Shown: positions 47,901-56,695, counted from the stretch's first letter. The stretch: 64,000 bases of DNA from Dyadobacter fermentans DSM 18053 (GCF_000023125.1 NC_013037.1:4993501-5057500); one strand, 5' to 3'. The notes: generated by a model from the sequence alone, not told the origin. Made by a program: numbers and translations.

Positions 47901-48308
47901 GGCCAGACTGTATACCACGACGGTATGCTGATGGAAGGTGTACTCGCCAGCGGCGAAGCTAACACCAACATTGTGTCACAGGCGGTGTATTACAATGCTA
48001 CTTACAACTGGGGTGGTCCACAGTACGGTAACTCACGTTACGAGCTGTACGTTAAGAAAAACACTTACATCAAAATGCGCGAGCTTTCATTGGCGTACCG
48101 CCTGCCATCGTTTATCGGTAGCAAAATCGGTGCTTCGAACGTGACGGTTTCGGTATTCGGACGTAACCTGTTCTTCTTCTACCGTACCATCAAAGACCTG
48201 GATGCTGAACAGACCAATGTTTCTACAAAATGGTATGAAAACATCAACAACGCCGGATCTAACCCATCTTTCCGTACTGCGGGTGTAATGTTGAGAGCCA
48301 GCTTCTAA
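44979..48308 (+). CDS. SusC/RagA family TonB-linked outer-membrane transporter
   Basis: A 1109-aa protein: signal peptide (cleavage at VFAQ), carboxypeptidase-D-like regulatory domain (residues 23-100, KGTTTGTTTDADGKYSI), plug domain (about 115-235, ALYGKAPGLTINATPGG and ASAAALYGSEAVNGVLLV), then a 22-strand barrel. With SusD it binds and imports an oligosaccharide or peptide using TonB energy. The codon choice (GGT, CGT, AAC, ATC rich) differs from most neighbours and suggests strong expression. The SusD gene follows after 13 bases. No CAZyme is adjacent, so the substrate is unknown. Confidence 0.96.
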   Translation: MGRNLHRLIVMLMMISAPVFAQTITGKVSSSSDGATLPGVSVLVKGTTTGTTTDADGKYSIAAQGNSTLVFSYIGYKTQELAVGNGSVLNVTLVEDASNLQEVTVTALGIPKESRALGYATSTIKSETLIKTATPNFATALYGKAPGLTINATPGGATSGVSISIRGFSSITGNTQPLIVLDGIPIRNGEAQNGDYWGDQRIRGNGLLDLNPADIENITVLKGASAAALYGSEAVNGVLLVTSKTGKGRKGLGVDFSASYSVDKIAYLPRYQNVRGPGYMKNYLDGGQDANGFIMYDTNGDGVGDTRGLLNATVNFGPKFDGQPVMAFDGKIRPYSASGNSYADLFENASSSNINLSVSKGSENSTIRFSFTRQDNGMISYNAKNSKNIANLNASFNVNKKLTTDLMVNYINQKTHNRPFKVDRMINNFTGMMNRFESADWYFDKYQTSQGYKYVTQASGNPSLTPEENIRFNGFKSDIADYVWNTRRNTSDEWSDRVIASITQHWQITDELKLRGRIGADVTGERMENNNATERPLAFGYSGGFSMANNAYRNVYGEALLTYNKKLTDDVSLALMAGYNAYKQANTRISSSTEGGLSTENFFDLSASVNNLSVTRSRDRWTRDALLGTAQFDFRGFIFVEGTVRRDRTSTLAPGNNAFVYPSVNASFVFTDALDLPAFFSYGKLRGSWGEVGNYPQIYAANVAYQQGSLNVQQNGGQSVLYTTMANAYGNDKIRPERKREFEFGLETKFFNNRIGLDIAYYNAQIVDQILPLSIASSSGARSILANVGTLRNKGLEVALNVSPIQGKTFNDFNWDLTLNLAKNVNKVEKLANNSTELLHSDLDGNAAQIRSVVGQPMGDIYAHGILTNEQGQKVVGPNGLYQLDGANWIKVGNAMPKLTGGLVNSFSWKGFTLDAITDFRFGGSIMPTGINWMTSRGLTEESLKYMDAASGGLSYYQDANGKGVPTTAATGPNGQTVYHDGMLMEGVLASGEANTNIVSQAVYYNATYNWGGPQYGNSRYELYVKKNTYIKMRELSLAYRLPSFIGSKIGASNVTVSVFGRNLFFFYRTIKDLDAEQTNVSTKWYENINNAGSNPSFRTAGVMLRASF

Positions 48309-48321
48309 TTTCAATCAGACT

Positions 48322-49920
48322 ATGAAAATGAAAAAGATATCATCAGTTATTTTGGCAGGGCTCATGCTGGTGGCAGCGTCCTGTAAAGAGTCCGATTTCA
48401 GCGACGTTTACCCTGATCCTTCGAAGATCTCCGAAACGACCGTTGAGAAGCAGTTCACAGGGTTTCTTCAATCCAACAAGGACTATGTTCTGCCGGGCTA
48501 CCTGCATTACTTTACATTGCTCCGTGTAACATTGAACCAATACAACCAGACAATCGGCTGGATCAATGCTTCGGGACAGTACGTTCCGGGATCTGCGGGT
48601 GTGGAAAACATCTGGTTCAACTACTATAACCTGCTGGCGCAATACCGCGAGCTGGAAAAAGTGTACAACTCCAAATCTTCGACTGAGCAGGCTGACCGCA
48701 AGTTCTTCATGACCGTTGCGAAAGTTTACCTCTACGACCAGACTCAAAGAATGATCGACGTGTTCGGAGCGATTCCGTTCACCGAGGCAGGTATGCTGAG
48801 CACCAAAGGCGGAGACTACACTTCTTCCGCAGCGAAGTTCGACGATCCTCAGGCGCTTTACACGCTGATGCTCGACGATCTGAAAGCGATCTCGGCGGAA
48901 CTGAATGCAACGACCATCAACGCAGGTTACCAGCAGTCGTTCAAAACGCAGGATTTCGTGAACAAAGGCGACCTCACTGCCTGGAAACGTTACTGCAACT
49001 CGCTGCGTCTTCGCATGCTGAACCGCGTGTCGGATGTTGCGGCATTCCAGTCGCGCTCTAACTCGGAAATCGCCGAGATCCTGGGTAATGCAACTACTTA
49101 TCCGGTGGTTGAAAACAACGATCAAAACATTCAGATCACCGTTTTTGATATCAACAGCGGTATCAACTCGAAAGGGTTCCAGGATGGTATCGCATCAAGC
49201 GGTGAATGGTACGGTAACACAGCCGGCAAGAAACTGGTCGACTTCCTGAACACCAACGCTGATCCACGTTTGCGATTGTTGTTCGAGCCGGGTGCTAATG
49301 CAAAAGGTGCTTACATCGGTATCGATCCACTTGGAACAGCTGCTACACAGCAGGCATTGGCACAGTCCGGACAAGTTGCGATTTACAACCGTTACGTAAC
49401 CAGCCACAACCAGTTTTTCCCAGGTATCATTATTAATGCTCCTGAGGTTAACCTGATCAAAGCTGAGTATTACCTGAGAACCGGTAACGACGCATCTGCT
49501 AAAACGGCTTACGAAACTGCAATTGCTCAGTCGATGGATTTCTATAACCGCATTAACAACATCAGCAATGCGGCACAGGGAACCAAGCCTGCCAACGTAA
49601 CCACTGCCGAGGCAACTGCCTACATCGCAGGAAACGGCGTAAGCTGGGCAAAAGCGACTACGCCTGCTCAGAAACTGGAACTGATCGCGGCTCAGAAGTG
49701 GGTACATTACAATCTGGTGCAGCCATACGAAAACTGGGCGGACATCCGTCGTTTGAATATGCCTTCGCTCTCGTTCTGGGTGGATAACAACAACAACCAG
49801 ACGCAGCCGCCGGTACGCCTCAACTACCCAGGCAACGAAATCACTTACAACCCGCAGAACTATGCGGCCGTTCGTGAAAACGATAAACTCACTACCAAGC
49901 TATTCTGGGATGTGAAATAA
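48322..49920 (+). CDS. SusD/RagB family nutrient-binding lipoprotein
   Basis: A 532-aa lipoprotein (lipobox AASC at residues 18-21) of the SusD-like superfamily, read MKMKKISSVILAGLMLVAAS. It has the helical TPR-type scaffold (YHYFTLLRVTLNQYNQ region and MTVAKVYLYDQTQRMIDVFG) and a C-terminal EKWVHYNLVQPYENWADIRR-type segment, the usual end of these proteins. It caps the SusC barrel and captures ligand at the cell surface. It shares the highly expressed codon style of the SusC gene and is followed by a strong terminator. Confidence 0.94.
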   Translation: MKMKKISSVILAGLMLVAASCKESDFSDVYPDPSKISETTVEKQFTGFLQSNKDYVLPGYLHYFTLLRVTLNQYNQTIGWINASGQYVPGSAGVENIWFNYYNLLAQYRELEKVYNSKSSTEQADRKFFMTVAKVYLYDQTQRMIDVFGAIPFTEAGMLSTKGGDYTSSAAKFDDPQALYTLMLDDLKAISAELNATTINAGYQQSFKTQDFVNKGDLTAWKRYCNSLRLRMLNRVSDVAAFQSRSNSEIAEILGNATTYPVVENNDQNIQITVFDINSGINSKGFQDGIASSGEWYGNTAGKKLVDFLNTNADPRLRLLFEPGANAKGAYIGIDPLGTAATQQALAQSGQVAIYNRYVTSHNQFFPGIIINAPEVNLIKAEYYLRTGNDASAKTAYETAIAQSMDFYNRINNISNAAQGTKPANVTTAEATAYIAGNGVSWAKATTPAQKLELIAAQKWVHYNLVQPYENWADIRRLNMPSLSFWVDNNNNQTQPPVRLNYPGNEITYNPQNYAAVRENDKLTTKLFWDVK

Positions 49921-49958
49921 CCCACAGAATACTGACAATAGATTTAGTTAATATTTGG

Positions 49959-49996
49959 AAAGCGGCAGGTCGATGACTTGCCGCTTTCTTTTGTTT
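49959..49996 (+). terminator. Terminator of the first SusC/SusD operon
   Basis: AAAGCGGCAGGTC (49959-49971) pairs with GACTTGCCGCTTT (49975-49987), one G-U pair, then CTTTTGTTTT. Confidence 0.85.
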
Positions 49997-50013
49997 TAAC
50001 CATAAATCAATGC

Positions 50014-51567
50014 TTATCTGCGGCGGTTGGTGAGGACTAGCAGCTGGGGGAACGATGTCTGGCCGCTGGAAATGAGCTTCGTCATTTCGTTCACGGTATG
50101 GAAGTAGGAGCCCAGCACAATGTCGGTGTCGCCGTCCTTGTCGAAATCGCCGGCTTCCATGGTAAGCCATTTGCCCGAAGCTGCCAGCGGGTTGGAATAT
50201 GCCTTGAAACCCATTTTGCCGTCATTGGCAAGATAAATGAAGCTGTGCGCCGGATTGGCCAGGTCCGAATAGAAGGACGTGGCCGCAATGTCGAGATCGC
50301 CGTCGAGGTCGAAATCGCGGGCAATGGCTTTGCTGGCGCCGTAGAGCGGGAAAAACCACGCGAGTTTGAAACGGTCCTTGCCGTCGTTGAGGTAAATGCG
50401 GATGCCGTGGTAGTTTTTGTAAACCGGCGACAGGTCCCAGTTGTCGCCATTCGTTAGTAAAATATCCTGAAAGCCGTCCCGATTGAAATCGGCCATTTCA
50501 AAATAACTCATACCATACGATGGCGGGAATTGCAGCACGGTCTTTTCCCTGAATTTGCCGTTTCCCAAATTATAAAAGAACGAAACCTGCTCCCAGGCCT
50601 GCGCCATCAGCGCAACTATGTCCGGCTTCTTATCATTGTTAAGATCGCGTATTTCGGCACGTCTGGCGCCCGGAAGTTCCTTTAATACATGCTCCTTATC
50701 CGCTTCGAAATTATCCAGCCAGAACAATTTGCCCGAGTGGTTTCCAAACCCGGAGATCAATGCATCTTCTTTTCCATCCATATTGAGGTCGCCCGCCGTG
50801 AATTGCACCGGCCTGGGCAGGTTACGGATGTCCACCAGCGATGCGTCCGATGTTTTCGATAGCGACATCAGCCGGCCTGTCCGCTGGTCGGATGGCTTGA
50901 AAACGCCGATCGACAGGAGCCGGGGCGGCGCGTTTTTCGGGAAATCGATGTCGGTAGGTGCCGAATCGATCCACCAGGTATCCTGCAAACCCGTTTTGCC
51001 AAAGACATATAATGCATTCTGATCATCGCCAATGAAAAGCTGTGACGACACCGGGTCATATTTGAGCAATGTGGTTTTGGGTACTTGTTTGTCGCCCACC
51101 GTCATCGGCGAAAAGTCAAATAGCGGAAGCGAATCCGCTACCGCGATCGTGTTCTCCTGTGGAAGCGGCTGCTCGGGGGCCATTGCCCGGTAGTAGGCGA
51201 CGATCTTTTTCCAATCCGCATCGGAAATCTGCCTCGCTTCGGGATACACGTCCAGCGCCCGCATGGCCTTTGCTTCTTCGGGAATGAGATCGGCATACGG
51301 GTCGTGCCCATTTGCGCGGACGCCCAGGCGCAGGCCCATGTTGGGCAGTACACTGGCTGTCCACGTTTTCTTGTCGAGCAGCGAAGGTTCGGGGAACAAG
51401 TGGCAGCGCTGGCAATAGTCCATCGCCAGTTTTTTACCTTCCTGAACGGAATCCGCCATGGCAAGCGGCTTGCCGCTACGAGCCGACAAACCGGTGTCGA
51501 CAGCAAGCGAAAGCCCCGCCATTCCGATGGGTAACGAAAACAGCAGGGCTTTTCTAAGGACGGTCAT
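50014..51567 (-). CDS. Secreted FG-GAP/VCBS repeat protein with a heme-binding motif
   Basis: A 517-aa exported protein. After the signal region a short cytochrome-c-like segment holds DYCQRCHLFPEPSLL (CxxCH), then a linker, then at least five FG-GAP/VCBS blades with calcium loops such as FTAGDLNMDGKEDALISGF, DLNNDKKPDIVALM, FDLDGDLDIAATSF and GDFDKDGDTDIVLGS, together forming a beta-propeller. The single heme site suggests electron transfer linked to a propeller that binds ligand or calcium. It starts 8 bases after argH ends on the same strand, but a functional link to arginine synthesis is not evident. Confidence 0.87.
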   Translation of the reverse strand: MTVLRKALLFSLPIGMAGLSLAVDTGLSARSGKPLAMADSVQEGKKLAMDYCQRCHLFPEPSLLDKKTWTASVLPNMGLRLGVRANGHDPYADLIPEEAKAMRALDVYPEARQISDADWKKIVAYYRAMAPEQPLPQENTIAVADSLPLFDFSPMTVGDKQVPKTTLLKYDPVSSQLFIGDDQNALYVFGKTGLQDTWWIDSAPTDIDFPKNAPPRLLSIGVFKPSDQRTGRLMSLSKTSDASLVDIRNLPRPVQFTAGDLNMDGKEDALISGFGNHSGKLFWLDNFEADKEHVLKELPGARRAEIRDLNNDKKPDIVALMAQAWEQVSFFYNLGNGKFREKTVLQFPPSYGMSYFEMADFNRDGFQDILLTNGDNWDLSPVYKNYHGIRIYLNDGKDRFKLAWFFPLYGASKAIARDFDLDGDLDIAATSFYSDLANPAHSFIYLANDGKMGFKAYSNPLAASGKWLTMEAGDFDKDGDTDIVLGSYFHTVNEMTKLISSGQTSFPQLLVLTNRRR

Positions 51568-51575
51568 GGGATCGC

Positions 51576-52910
51576 TTAACGGATCAGTTTGGAAAGCGTT
51601 TCAAGCACTTCATCATATCCGAACGCGGCGATCTCACGTTCCATTCGCGCACGGATTTGTTCCGTCTGCAAATTGCCAATACTCCCCTCATGCGAGTGTT
51701 TCAGTTCACGCGGTGCCGTATAGCTGCCATCGCCGATTTCCGCGCCCACCTGCTTGTAAGCGTCGCGGAAAGGCACTCCGGCAAGCACGAGCTCGTTTAC
51801 ACGCTCCACGCTGAACAGCAGATCGTATTTCGGGTCGTCGAGCAGGTTTTGCTTCACTTTCATATGTTCGAGCATGAATGCGGCGATGTCCAGGCAGTCC
51901 AGGATTTCGTCGAATGCAGGCATCAGGATTTCTTTCAGGAGCTGCATATCGCGGTGGTAGCCCGATGGCAGGTTGCTCAGCACCATCGTCACTTCCATCG
52001 GCAATGCTTTCATGCGGTTGGTTTTGGCGCGGAGGAGTTCGGCTACGTCGGGGTTCTTTTTATGCGGCATAATGCTGCTGCCGGTCGTGAGGTCGTCGGG
52101 GAGGACGATGAAGCCGAAGTTCTGGCTGTTGTACAGGCACACGTCCATCGCCAGCCTCGATACCGTTGCGGCGAGGGAAGCGATCGCGCTCAATGCGGCC
52201 TGCTCGGTGCGGCCGCGGCTCATTTGGGCGTACACCACATTATGGTGCATTCCTTCAAAACCGAGCAGGTCGGTGGTGAGCTGGCGGTTCAGCGGGAACG
52301 ATGAGCCGTAACCTGCGCCCGAACCCAGCGGATTGCGGTTGGCGAGGCGGTAGGCGGCGTTCAGCTGGATAATATCGTCAATAAGTCCTTCGGCATAGGC
52401 ACCAAACCACAGCCCGAACGACGACGGCATGGCAATCTGTAAATGCGTGTATCCTGGCAGGAGATCGTTCCGGTGTTCCTCCGATTTGCGCGAAAGCACA
52501 TCAAAAAGCTTCTCGGTAGCCTGTACCACCTCGAAGAGGCGCGCGCGGGTGTAGAGTTTCATGTCCACCAGCACCTGGTCGTTCCGGGAGCGGCCCGAAT
52601 GGATTTTTTTGCCCGTGTCGCCGAGCTTGCGGGTGAGCAGCAGTTCTACCTGCGAATGCACGTCTTCGATGCCTTCCTCGATCACGAATTCGCCCGCCTG
52701 GATTTGCTGGTAAATGGCTTTGAGTTCGGTTTTCAATGCGGCCAGATCGTCGGCGGTGAGGAGGCCGATGGTTTCGAGCATGGTGGCGTGGGCGATGTTG
52801 CCCAGCACGTCGAATTCGGCGAGATGAATATCCATTTCACGGTCGCGCCCGACGGTGAAGCGTTCTATTTTTTCAGAGGTAACAGTATTTTCCTTTTGCC
52901 AGAGTTTCAA
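51576..52910 (-). CDS. argH: Argininosuccinate lyase
   Basis: A 444-aa enzyme of the fumarase/aspartase superfamily. The three conserved blocks are seen: IHSGRSRNDQVLVDMKLYTR, GYTHLQIAMPSSFGLWFGAY and the signature GSSIMPHKKNPDVAELLRAK with the catalytic serine loop. It cleaves argininosuccinate to arginine and fumarate, the last step of arginine synthesis. It lies in a minus-strand row with the NlpC/P60 gene (72 bases upstream) and the FG-GAP gene (8 bases downstream). Confidence 0.97.
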   Translation of the reverse strand: MKLWQKENTVTSEKIERFTVGRDREMDIHLAEFDVLGNIAHATMLETIGLLTADDLAALKTELKAIYQQIQAGEFVIEEGIEDVHSQVELLLTRKLGDTGKKIHSGRSRNDQVLVDMKLYTRARLFEVVQATEKLFDVLSRKSEEHRNDLLPGYTHLQIAMPSSFGLWFGAYAEGLIDDIIQLNAAYRLANRNPLGSGAGYGSSFPLNRQLTTDLLGFEGMHHNVVYAQMSRGRTEQAALSAIASLAATVSRLAMDVCLYNSQNFGFIVLPDDLTTGSSIMPHKKNPDVAELLRAKTNRMKALPMEVTMVLSNLPSGYHRDMQLLKEILMPAFDEILDCLDIAAFMLEHMKVKQNLLDDPKYDLLFSVERVNELVLAGVPFRDAYKQVGAEIGDGSYTAPRELKHSHEGSIGNLQTEQIRARMEREIAAFGYDEVLETLSKLIR

Positions 52911-52982
52911 AATGCGAAGATGATAAAAGACTGAATCAATATCGATCTTGCAAATTTACGATCAAAGCGGCATGTTTCCGGC

Positions 52983-53489
52983 CTATTCCATCATTCTTTT
53001 GATCGCCACAAACCGCTTGCTGTAATAGGCCGCATTGAGCAGATCGTACCGGATGCCGCCTTTCCAGGCCGAATGGATAAACTTGACATAGCCGGGCGTT
53101 ACTTCCGTAATAATGCCCACATGCCCGATGCGCTTGCTTTTGGTGCTGTTGCCTTTGAAAAAAATAAGGTCGCCGGGTTTGGCATCGTCGAGCTGCACCT
53201 CTTCACCATGCTCGGCCTGCGCGGCGCTGGAATGCGGCAAGGTGATATTCCATTGATTAAAACAATATCTGACAAAGCCGGAGCAGTCGAAACCTTTTTT
53301 AGAGGCACCGCCGGAGCGGTAGGGGATATGCAAATGCCGGGTAGCGAACGATACCAGCGACTCGATGGGGTTCAGCGTGTCCGAGGCAACTTCCTGCGGC
53401 CTGGCCGACTGGGCAAATGTGCGGTTACTGATTGAACTGGCGGCAAACAATAAGGCTACTACAATGACTGAACGAATCAAAAAAAGCAT
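52983..53489 (-). CDS. NlpC/P60 (C40) family cell-wall peptidase
   Basis: A 168-aa exported protein. The signal sequence runs to about FAASSISNRTFAQ. The catalytic set is complete: Cys in KKGFDCSGFVRYCFN, His in KRIGHVGIITEVTPG, and a third polar residue in KFIHSAWKGGIRYD; the segment AKPGDLIFFKGN is typical. It should cut gamma-D-glutamyl-diaminopimelate links in peptidoglycan stems. It is short, with only the catalytic domain and no SH3 or LysM region. Confidence 0.93.
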   Translation of the reverse strand: MLFLIRSVIVVALLFAASSISNRTFAQSARPQEVASDTLNPIESLVSFATRHLHIPYRSGGASKKGFDCSGFVRYCFNQWNITLPHSSAAQAEHGEEVQLDDAKPGDLIFFKGNSTKSKRIGHVGIITEVTPGYVKFIHSAWKGGIRYDLLNAAYYSKRFVAIKRMME

Positions 53490-53535
53490 GAAATCGAAAG
53501 TGGGGTCAGGACTTTAAAGAGCCAATATTAACGAC

Positions 53536-53551
53536 TACTTTCATGAAAGTA
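53536..53551 (+). promoter_or_regulatory. Perfect 16-base palindrome upstream of purM
   Basis: TACTTTCATGAAAGTA is its own reverse complement, 24 bases before the -7 box of purM and 46 bases from the start of the divergent peptidase gene. It looks like an operator for a dimeric regulator; the regulator is unknown. Confidence 0.55.
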
Positions 53552-53574
53552 AAGGTTTAAGCCCCCTTTTTGCC

Positions 53575-53582
53575 TACTTTTG
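53575..53582 (+). promoter_or_regulatory. Bacteroidota -7 box of purM
   Basis: TACTTTTG fits TAnnTTTG, 38 bases before the start codon. Confidence 0.45.
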
Positions 53583-53620
53583 TGCCGGAATCAGGATAGC
53601 ATACTAATTAATACGCTCAG

Positions 53621-54787
53621 ATGAAAACTACCGACCGTTATCTCCAGCGCGGTGTATCGGCATCGAAGGAAGATGTGCATAAGGCCATCGAAAAGATCGA
53701 TAAAGGGCTTTTCCCAAAGGCTTTTTGTAAAATAGTCCCGGATACGCTCGCGGGCGATCCCGACTACTGCACGATCATGCATGCAGACGGCGCAGGTACC
53801 AAAACTTCCCTGGCGTATTTGTACTGGAAAGAAACTGGTGACATTTCGGTGTGGAAAGGCATCGCGCAGGACGCGATTGTCATGAATACCGATGACCTGC
53901 TCTGCGTAGGCGCCACCGGACCGATGCTCTATTCGTCTACCATCGACCGTAACAAAAACCGCATTCCCGGTGAAGTGATTGCCGAGGTGATCAACGGTGC
54001 CGAAGAAGTGCTCGAAATGCTCCGCAGCTACGGCGTCGAGATTTACAGCACAGGCGGCGAAACGGCCGATGTGGGCGACCTCGTCCGCACCGTGACCGTC
54101 AACAGCACGGTAATCGCCCGGATGAAACGCTCGGAAGTGGTGGATAATGCCAATATTCAGGCAGGTGATGTGATCGTGGGGCTGGCTTCCTACGGGCAGG
54201 CGACTTATGAAAGCGAATACAACGGCGGAATGGGCAGCAATGGCCTCACCTCCGCCCGACACGATATTTTGGGTAAATACCTTTCCAAATATACCGAAAG
54301 TTTCGATCCGGAAGTAAGCGACGACCTCATTTACAGCGGCAGCAAAAACCTCACCGATCCGGTGGAGGACGCGCCGTTGAATGTAGGCAAGCTGATCCTC
54401 TCGCCTACGCGCACCTACGCGCCCGTGGCCAAGGCCCTGCTCGACGAGATGCGGCCTGAAATTCATGGCATGGTACATTGCAGTGGCGGAGCACAGACAA
54501 AAATTCTACATTTTGTTGATAACCTTCACATTATCAAAGACAACCTGCTGCCGGTACCGCCGCTGTTCAGGCTGATCCAGGAGGAAAGCGGAACGAGCTG
54601 GCAGGAAATGTACAAGGTGTTCAATATGGGCCACAGGCTGGAAATTTACCTTCCCGAAGCGCACGCCGCCCGTGTGATCGAAATCTCTCAGTCGTTTGGG
54701 ATCGATGCCCAAGTGGTAGGCCGCGTGGAGGCAGCCGCAGAGAAAAAACTTACCATCAGCAGCGAATACGGCACTTTTTATTATTGA
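53621..54787 (+). CDS. purM: Phosphoribosylformylglycinamidine cyclo-ligase (AIR synthase)
   Basis: A 388-aa protein of the PurM fold, in the Bacteroidota form with a slightly longer chain than E. coli PurM. It starts MKTTDRYLQRGVSASKEDVH, has the ATP/FGAM loop CTIMHADGAGTKTSLAYLYW, MNTDDLLCVGATG, IYSTGGETADVGDLVRT and HCSGGAQTKILHFVDN. It closes the imidazole ring in purine synthesis. It stands alone behind a palindrome and has a strong terminator. Confidence 0.92.
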   Translation: MKTTDRYLQRGVSASKEDVHKAIEKIDKGLFPKAFCKIVPDTLAGDPDYCTIMHADGAGTKTSLAYLYWKETGDISVWKGIAQDAIVMNTDDLLCVGATGPMLYSSTIDRNKNRIPGEVIAEVINGAEEVLEMLRSYGVEIYSTGGETADVGDLVRTVTVNSTVIARMKRSEVVDNANIQAGDVIVGLASYGQATYESEYNGGMGSNGLTSARHDILGKYLSKYTESFDPEVSDDLIYSGSKNLTDPVEDAPLNVGKLILSPTRTYAPVAKALLDEMRPEIHGMVHCSGGAQTKILHFVDNLHIIKDNLLPVPPLFRLIQEESGTSWQEMYKVFNMGHRLEIYLPEAHAARVIEISQSFGIDAQVVGRVEAAAEKKLTISSEYGTFYY

Positions 54788-54817
54788 GCAGCCGGCATTG
54801 GCGTGGCAAGCAAATTG

Positions 54818-54853
54818 AGCCTTCGGAAGAACAACTTCCGAAGGCTTTTTCTT
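54818..54853 (+). terminator. Terminator of purM
   Basis: AGCCTTCGGAAG (54818-54829) and CTTCCGAAGGCT (54835-54846) form a perfect 12-bp stem with loop AACAA, followed by TTTTCTTT. Confidence 0.9.
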
Positions 54854-54947
54854 TACCAGATTTCCGGGACCTGACGGGGTATGACAATTGTAGTATGATT
54901 TCGTAATGAGTAGTAGAAGTATTGTTGTCTATTAACCATTTTGAAAT

Positions 54948-56660
54948 ATGAAACATATCAACAACTATCCTATGCCGCGCTGCTGTGCGCTGCTATTCCT
55001 TCTTGTTCTCACATCCCTGCGCATTTGCGCACAAACTCCCGAGGTGCGAATCAATTCGACGCCGGTCATCAGCGGGTTAACCTCGGCTATGCAGCTCGTG
55101 CACGCCGGCGACGGTTCGAACCGGGTCTTTATCGTCGAACGCGCGGGCATTATCCGTGCCTATAACCCCGGGGCATTAAGCACGCCCGTTGAGTTTCTGA
55201 ATATGAATAGCGGCGGGCAGGTAGTATCTCAGGACGGTGAGGGCGGTTTGCTGAGCGTTGCCTTTCACCCCAATTTCCTAACCAACGGGTATGTCTATAC
55301 TTATTATACCGATACCGCTGGTGACCTGGTGGTGGCGAGGTACACCTCCACTAACCCGCCCGGTAATATCGTCCTGGCCAGTAGCCGCGTCGAAGTCCTG
55401 AAAATCCCGCATCCGATTAATAACAATCACAATGGTGGTGAGCTGCATTTCGGCTACGAGGATGGTTACTTGTACTTATCCACCGGTGATGGCGGTGCGG
55501 GTGACGATCCGAACCAAAACGGCCAGAATCCCCAGAGCCTGCTGGGAAAAATTTTGCGTATTGATGTGGACCCACCCATTGGAACAGTGGCTCCCTATGT
55601 GATCCCGCCGAGCAATCCGTTCGGGAACGAGGTGTTTGCGCTCGGTTTGCGAAATCCATTCCGATGGAGTTTCGATCGCTCTACTTACGATATGTGGATC
55701 GGTGATGTGGGCCAGGGGGCTTTTGAGGAAGTGAACCACCGGACAGCCGCCAATGCATCCGGCGCCAATTTCGGATGGCGGTGCTTTGAAGGAAATGGCT
55801 ACACGCCCGGCATCCCGATCAATGAATGTCCCGATTCCGCCGGTTTTGTGAAACCCATTTACAGTTATGCCACAGGAAGTGCGCGGGGGCGGTCGGTTGT
55901 TGGCGGAGTGGTGTACAGGGGAAATGAGTGGCCGCTCATGAAAGGCTTTTACGTCGGGATGGACTACTTCTCGGGCGACATTCACGTGCTGAACGCCAGC
56001 GGCTCGGTGAAGCATTATGAAACGTCCACTTTTACGAATATCAGGGATATTGGAGAAGATGAGGCCGGCGAAATTTACGCCGTCGGGGCTACTGCCGTAT
56101 ATCGGATCGAGGCGGAGAACCCGCTGCCCGTAACACTTGTCAGTTTCTCGGGTGCGCCTGCTGCCGACGGGGTGCGGCTATCGTGGCAAACCGCGATGGA
56201 AAAGGATTTCAGATCGTTCGAAATCGAGTACAGCGCCGATGCACGCCGTTTTGAAAATATCGGTTCGGTGCCTGGCGGAAGCGCGGCGGGAGGCTCATAT
56301 TCTTTCACGCACAGCACCACTGAAAGCGGAAATCTCTATTACCGACTCAAAATGGTGGATACCGACGAGAGTTTCCGGTATTCCAAAATGATCACCGTCG
56401 GGAAGGGCGGCGAGCGAATCAGCGACCTTTTCGTTCGGCCTTCACTGATCAGCAGTGCTGAAATGAATCTGCTGGTCGAAGAACCGTTCCTAACGCTGGA
56501 AGTCGTCAATTCTGGTGGCCAGGTGGTGCTGATGGAGAAGATAGGCGGCAGAAGCGGCCCTGTAAGCATTCCGTTGGGTAACACCACTTCAGGCATTTAC
56601 GTGGTCCGCATGGCAGGTCACGACCGCGTTGTCCAGCAAAAGGTCCTGGTACTCAGATAA
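54948..56660 (+). CDS. PQQ-type sugar dehydrogenase with T9SS sorting domain
   Basis: A 570-aa protein with a signal peptide (ending CAQ). Residues 25-380 form the six-blade propeller of soluble glucose dehydrogenase relatives: QLVHAGDGSNRVFIVERAGI, EGGLLSVAFHPNFLTNGYVY, HNGGELHFGYEDGYLYLSTG with the active-site His, and NFGWRCFEGNGYTPGI. Then a fibronectin-like or linker region (VTLVSFSGAPAADGVRLSW) and a C-terminal type A sorting domain ending GIYVVRMAGHDRVVQQKVLV. The enzyme oxidises aldose sugars with PQQ and is exported by the Type IX system to the cell surface. Confidence 0.9.
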   Translation: MKHINNYPMPRCCALLFLLVLTSLRICAQTPEVRINSTPVISGLTSAMQLVHAGDGSNRVFIVERAGIIRAYNPGALSTPVEFLNMNSGGQVVSQDGEGGLLSVAFHPNFLTNGYVYTYYTDTAGDLVVARYTSTNPPGNIVLASSRVEVLKIPHPINNNHNGGELHFGYEDGYLYLSTGDGGAGDDPNQNGQNPQSLLGKILRIDVDPPIGTVAPYVIPPSNPFGNEVFALGLRNPFRWSFDRSTYDMWIGDVGQGAFEEVNHRTAANASGANFGWRCFEGNGYTPGIPINECPDSAGFVKPIYSYATGSARGRSVVGGVVYRGNEWPLMKGFYVGMDYFSGDIHVLNASGSVKHYETSTFTNIRDIGEDEAGEIYAVGATAVYRIEAENPLPVTLVSFSGAPAADGVRLSWQTAMEKDFRSFEIEYSADARRFENIGSVPGGSAAGGSYSFTHSTTESGNLYYRLKMVDTDESFRYSKMITVGKGGERISDLFVRPSLISSAEMNLLVEEPFLTLEVVNSGGQVVLMEKIGGRSGPVSIPLGNTTSGIYVVRMAGHDRVVQQKVLVLR

Positions 56661-56666
56661 AAACAG

Positions 56667-56695
56667 ACATTCCGGAGGTAAAACCTCCGGAATGT
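56667..56695 (+). terminator. Terminator hairpin after the sugar dehydrogenase
   Basis: ACATTCCGGAGGT (56667-56679) and ACCTCCGGAATGT (56683-56695) form a perfect 13-bp stem with a three-base loop; only a weak T tract follows. Confidence 0.75.
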
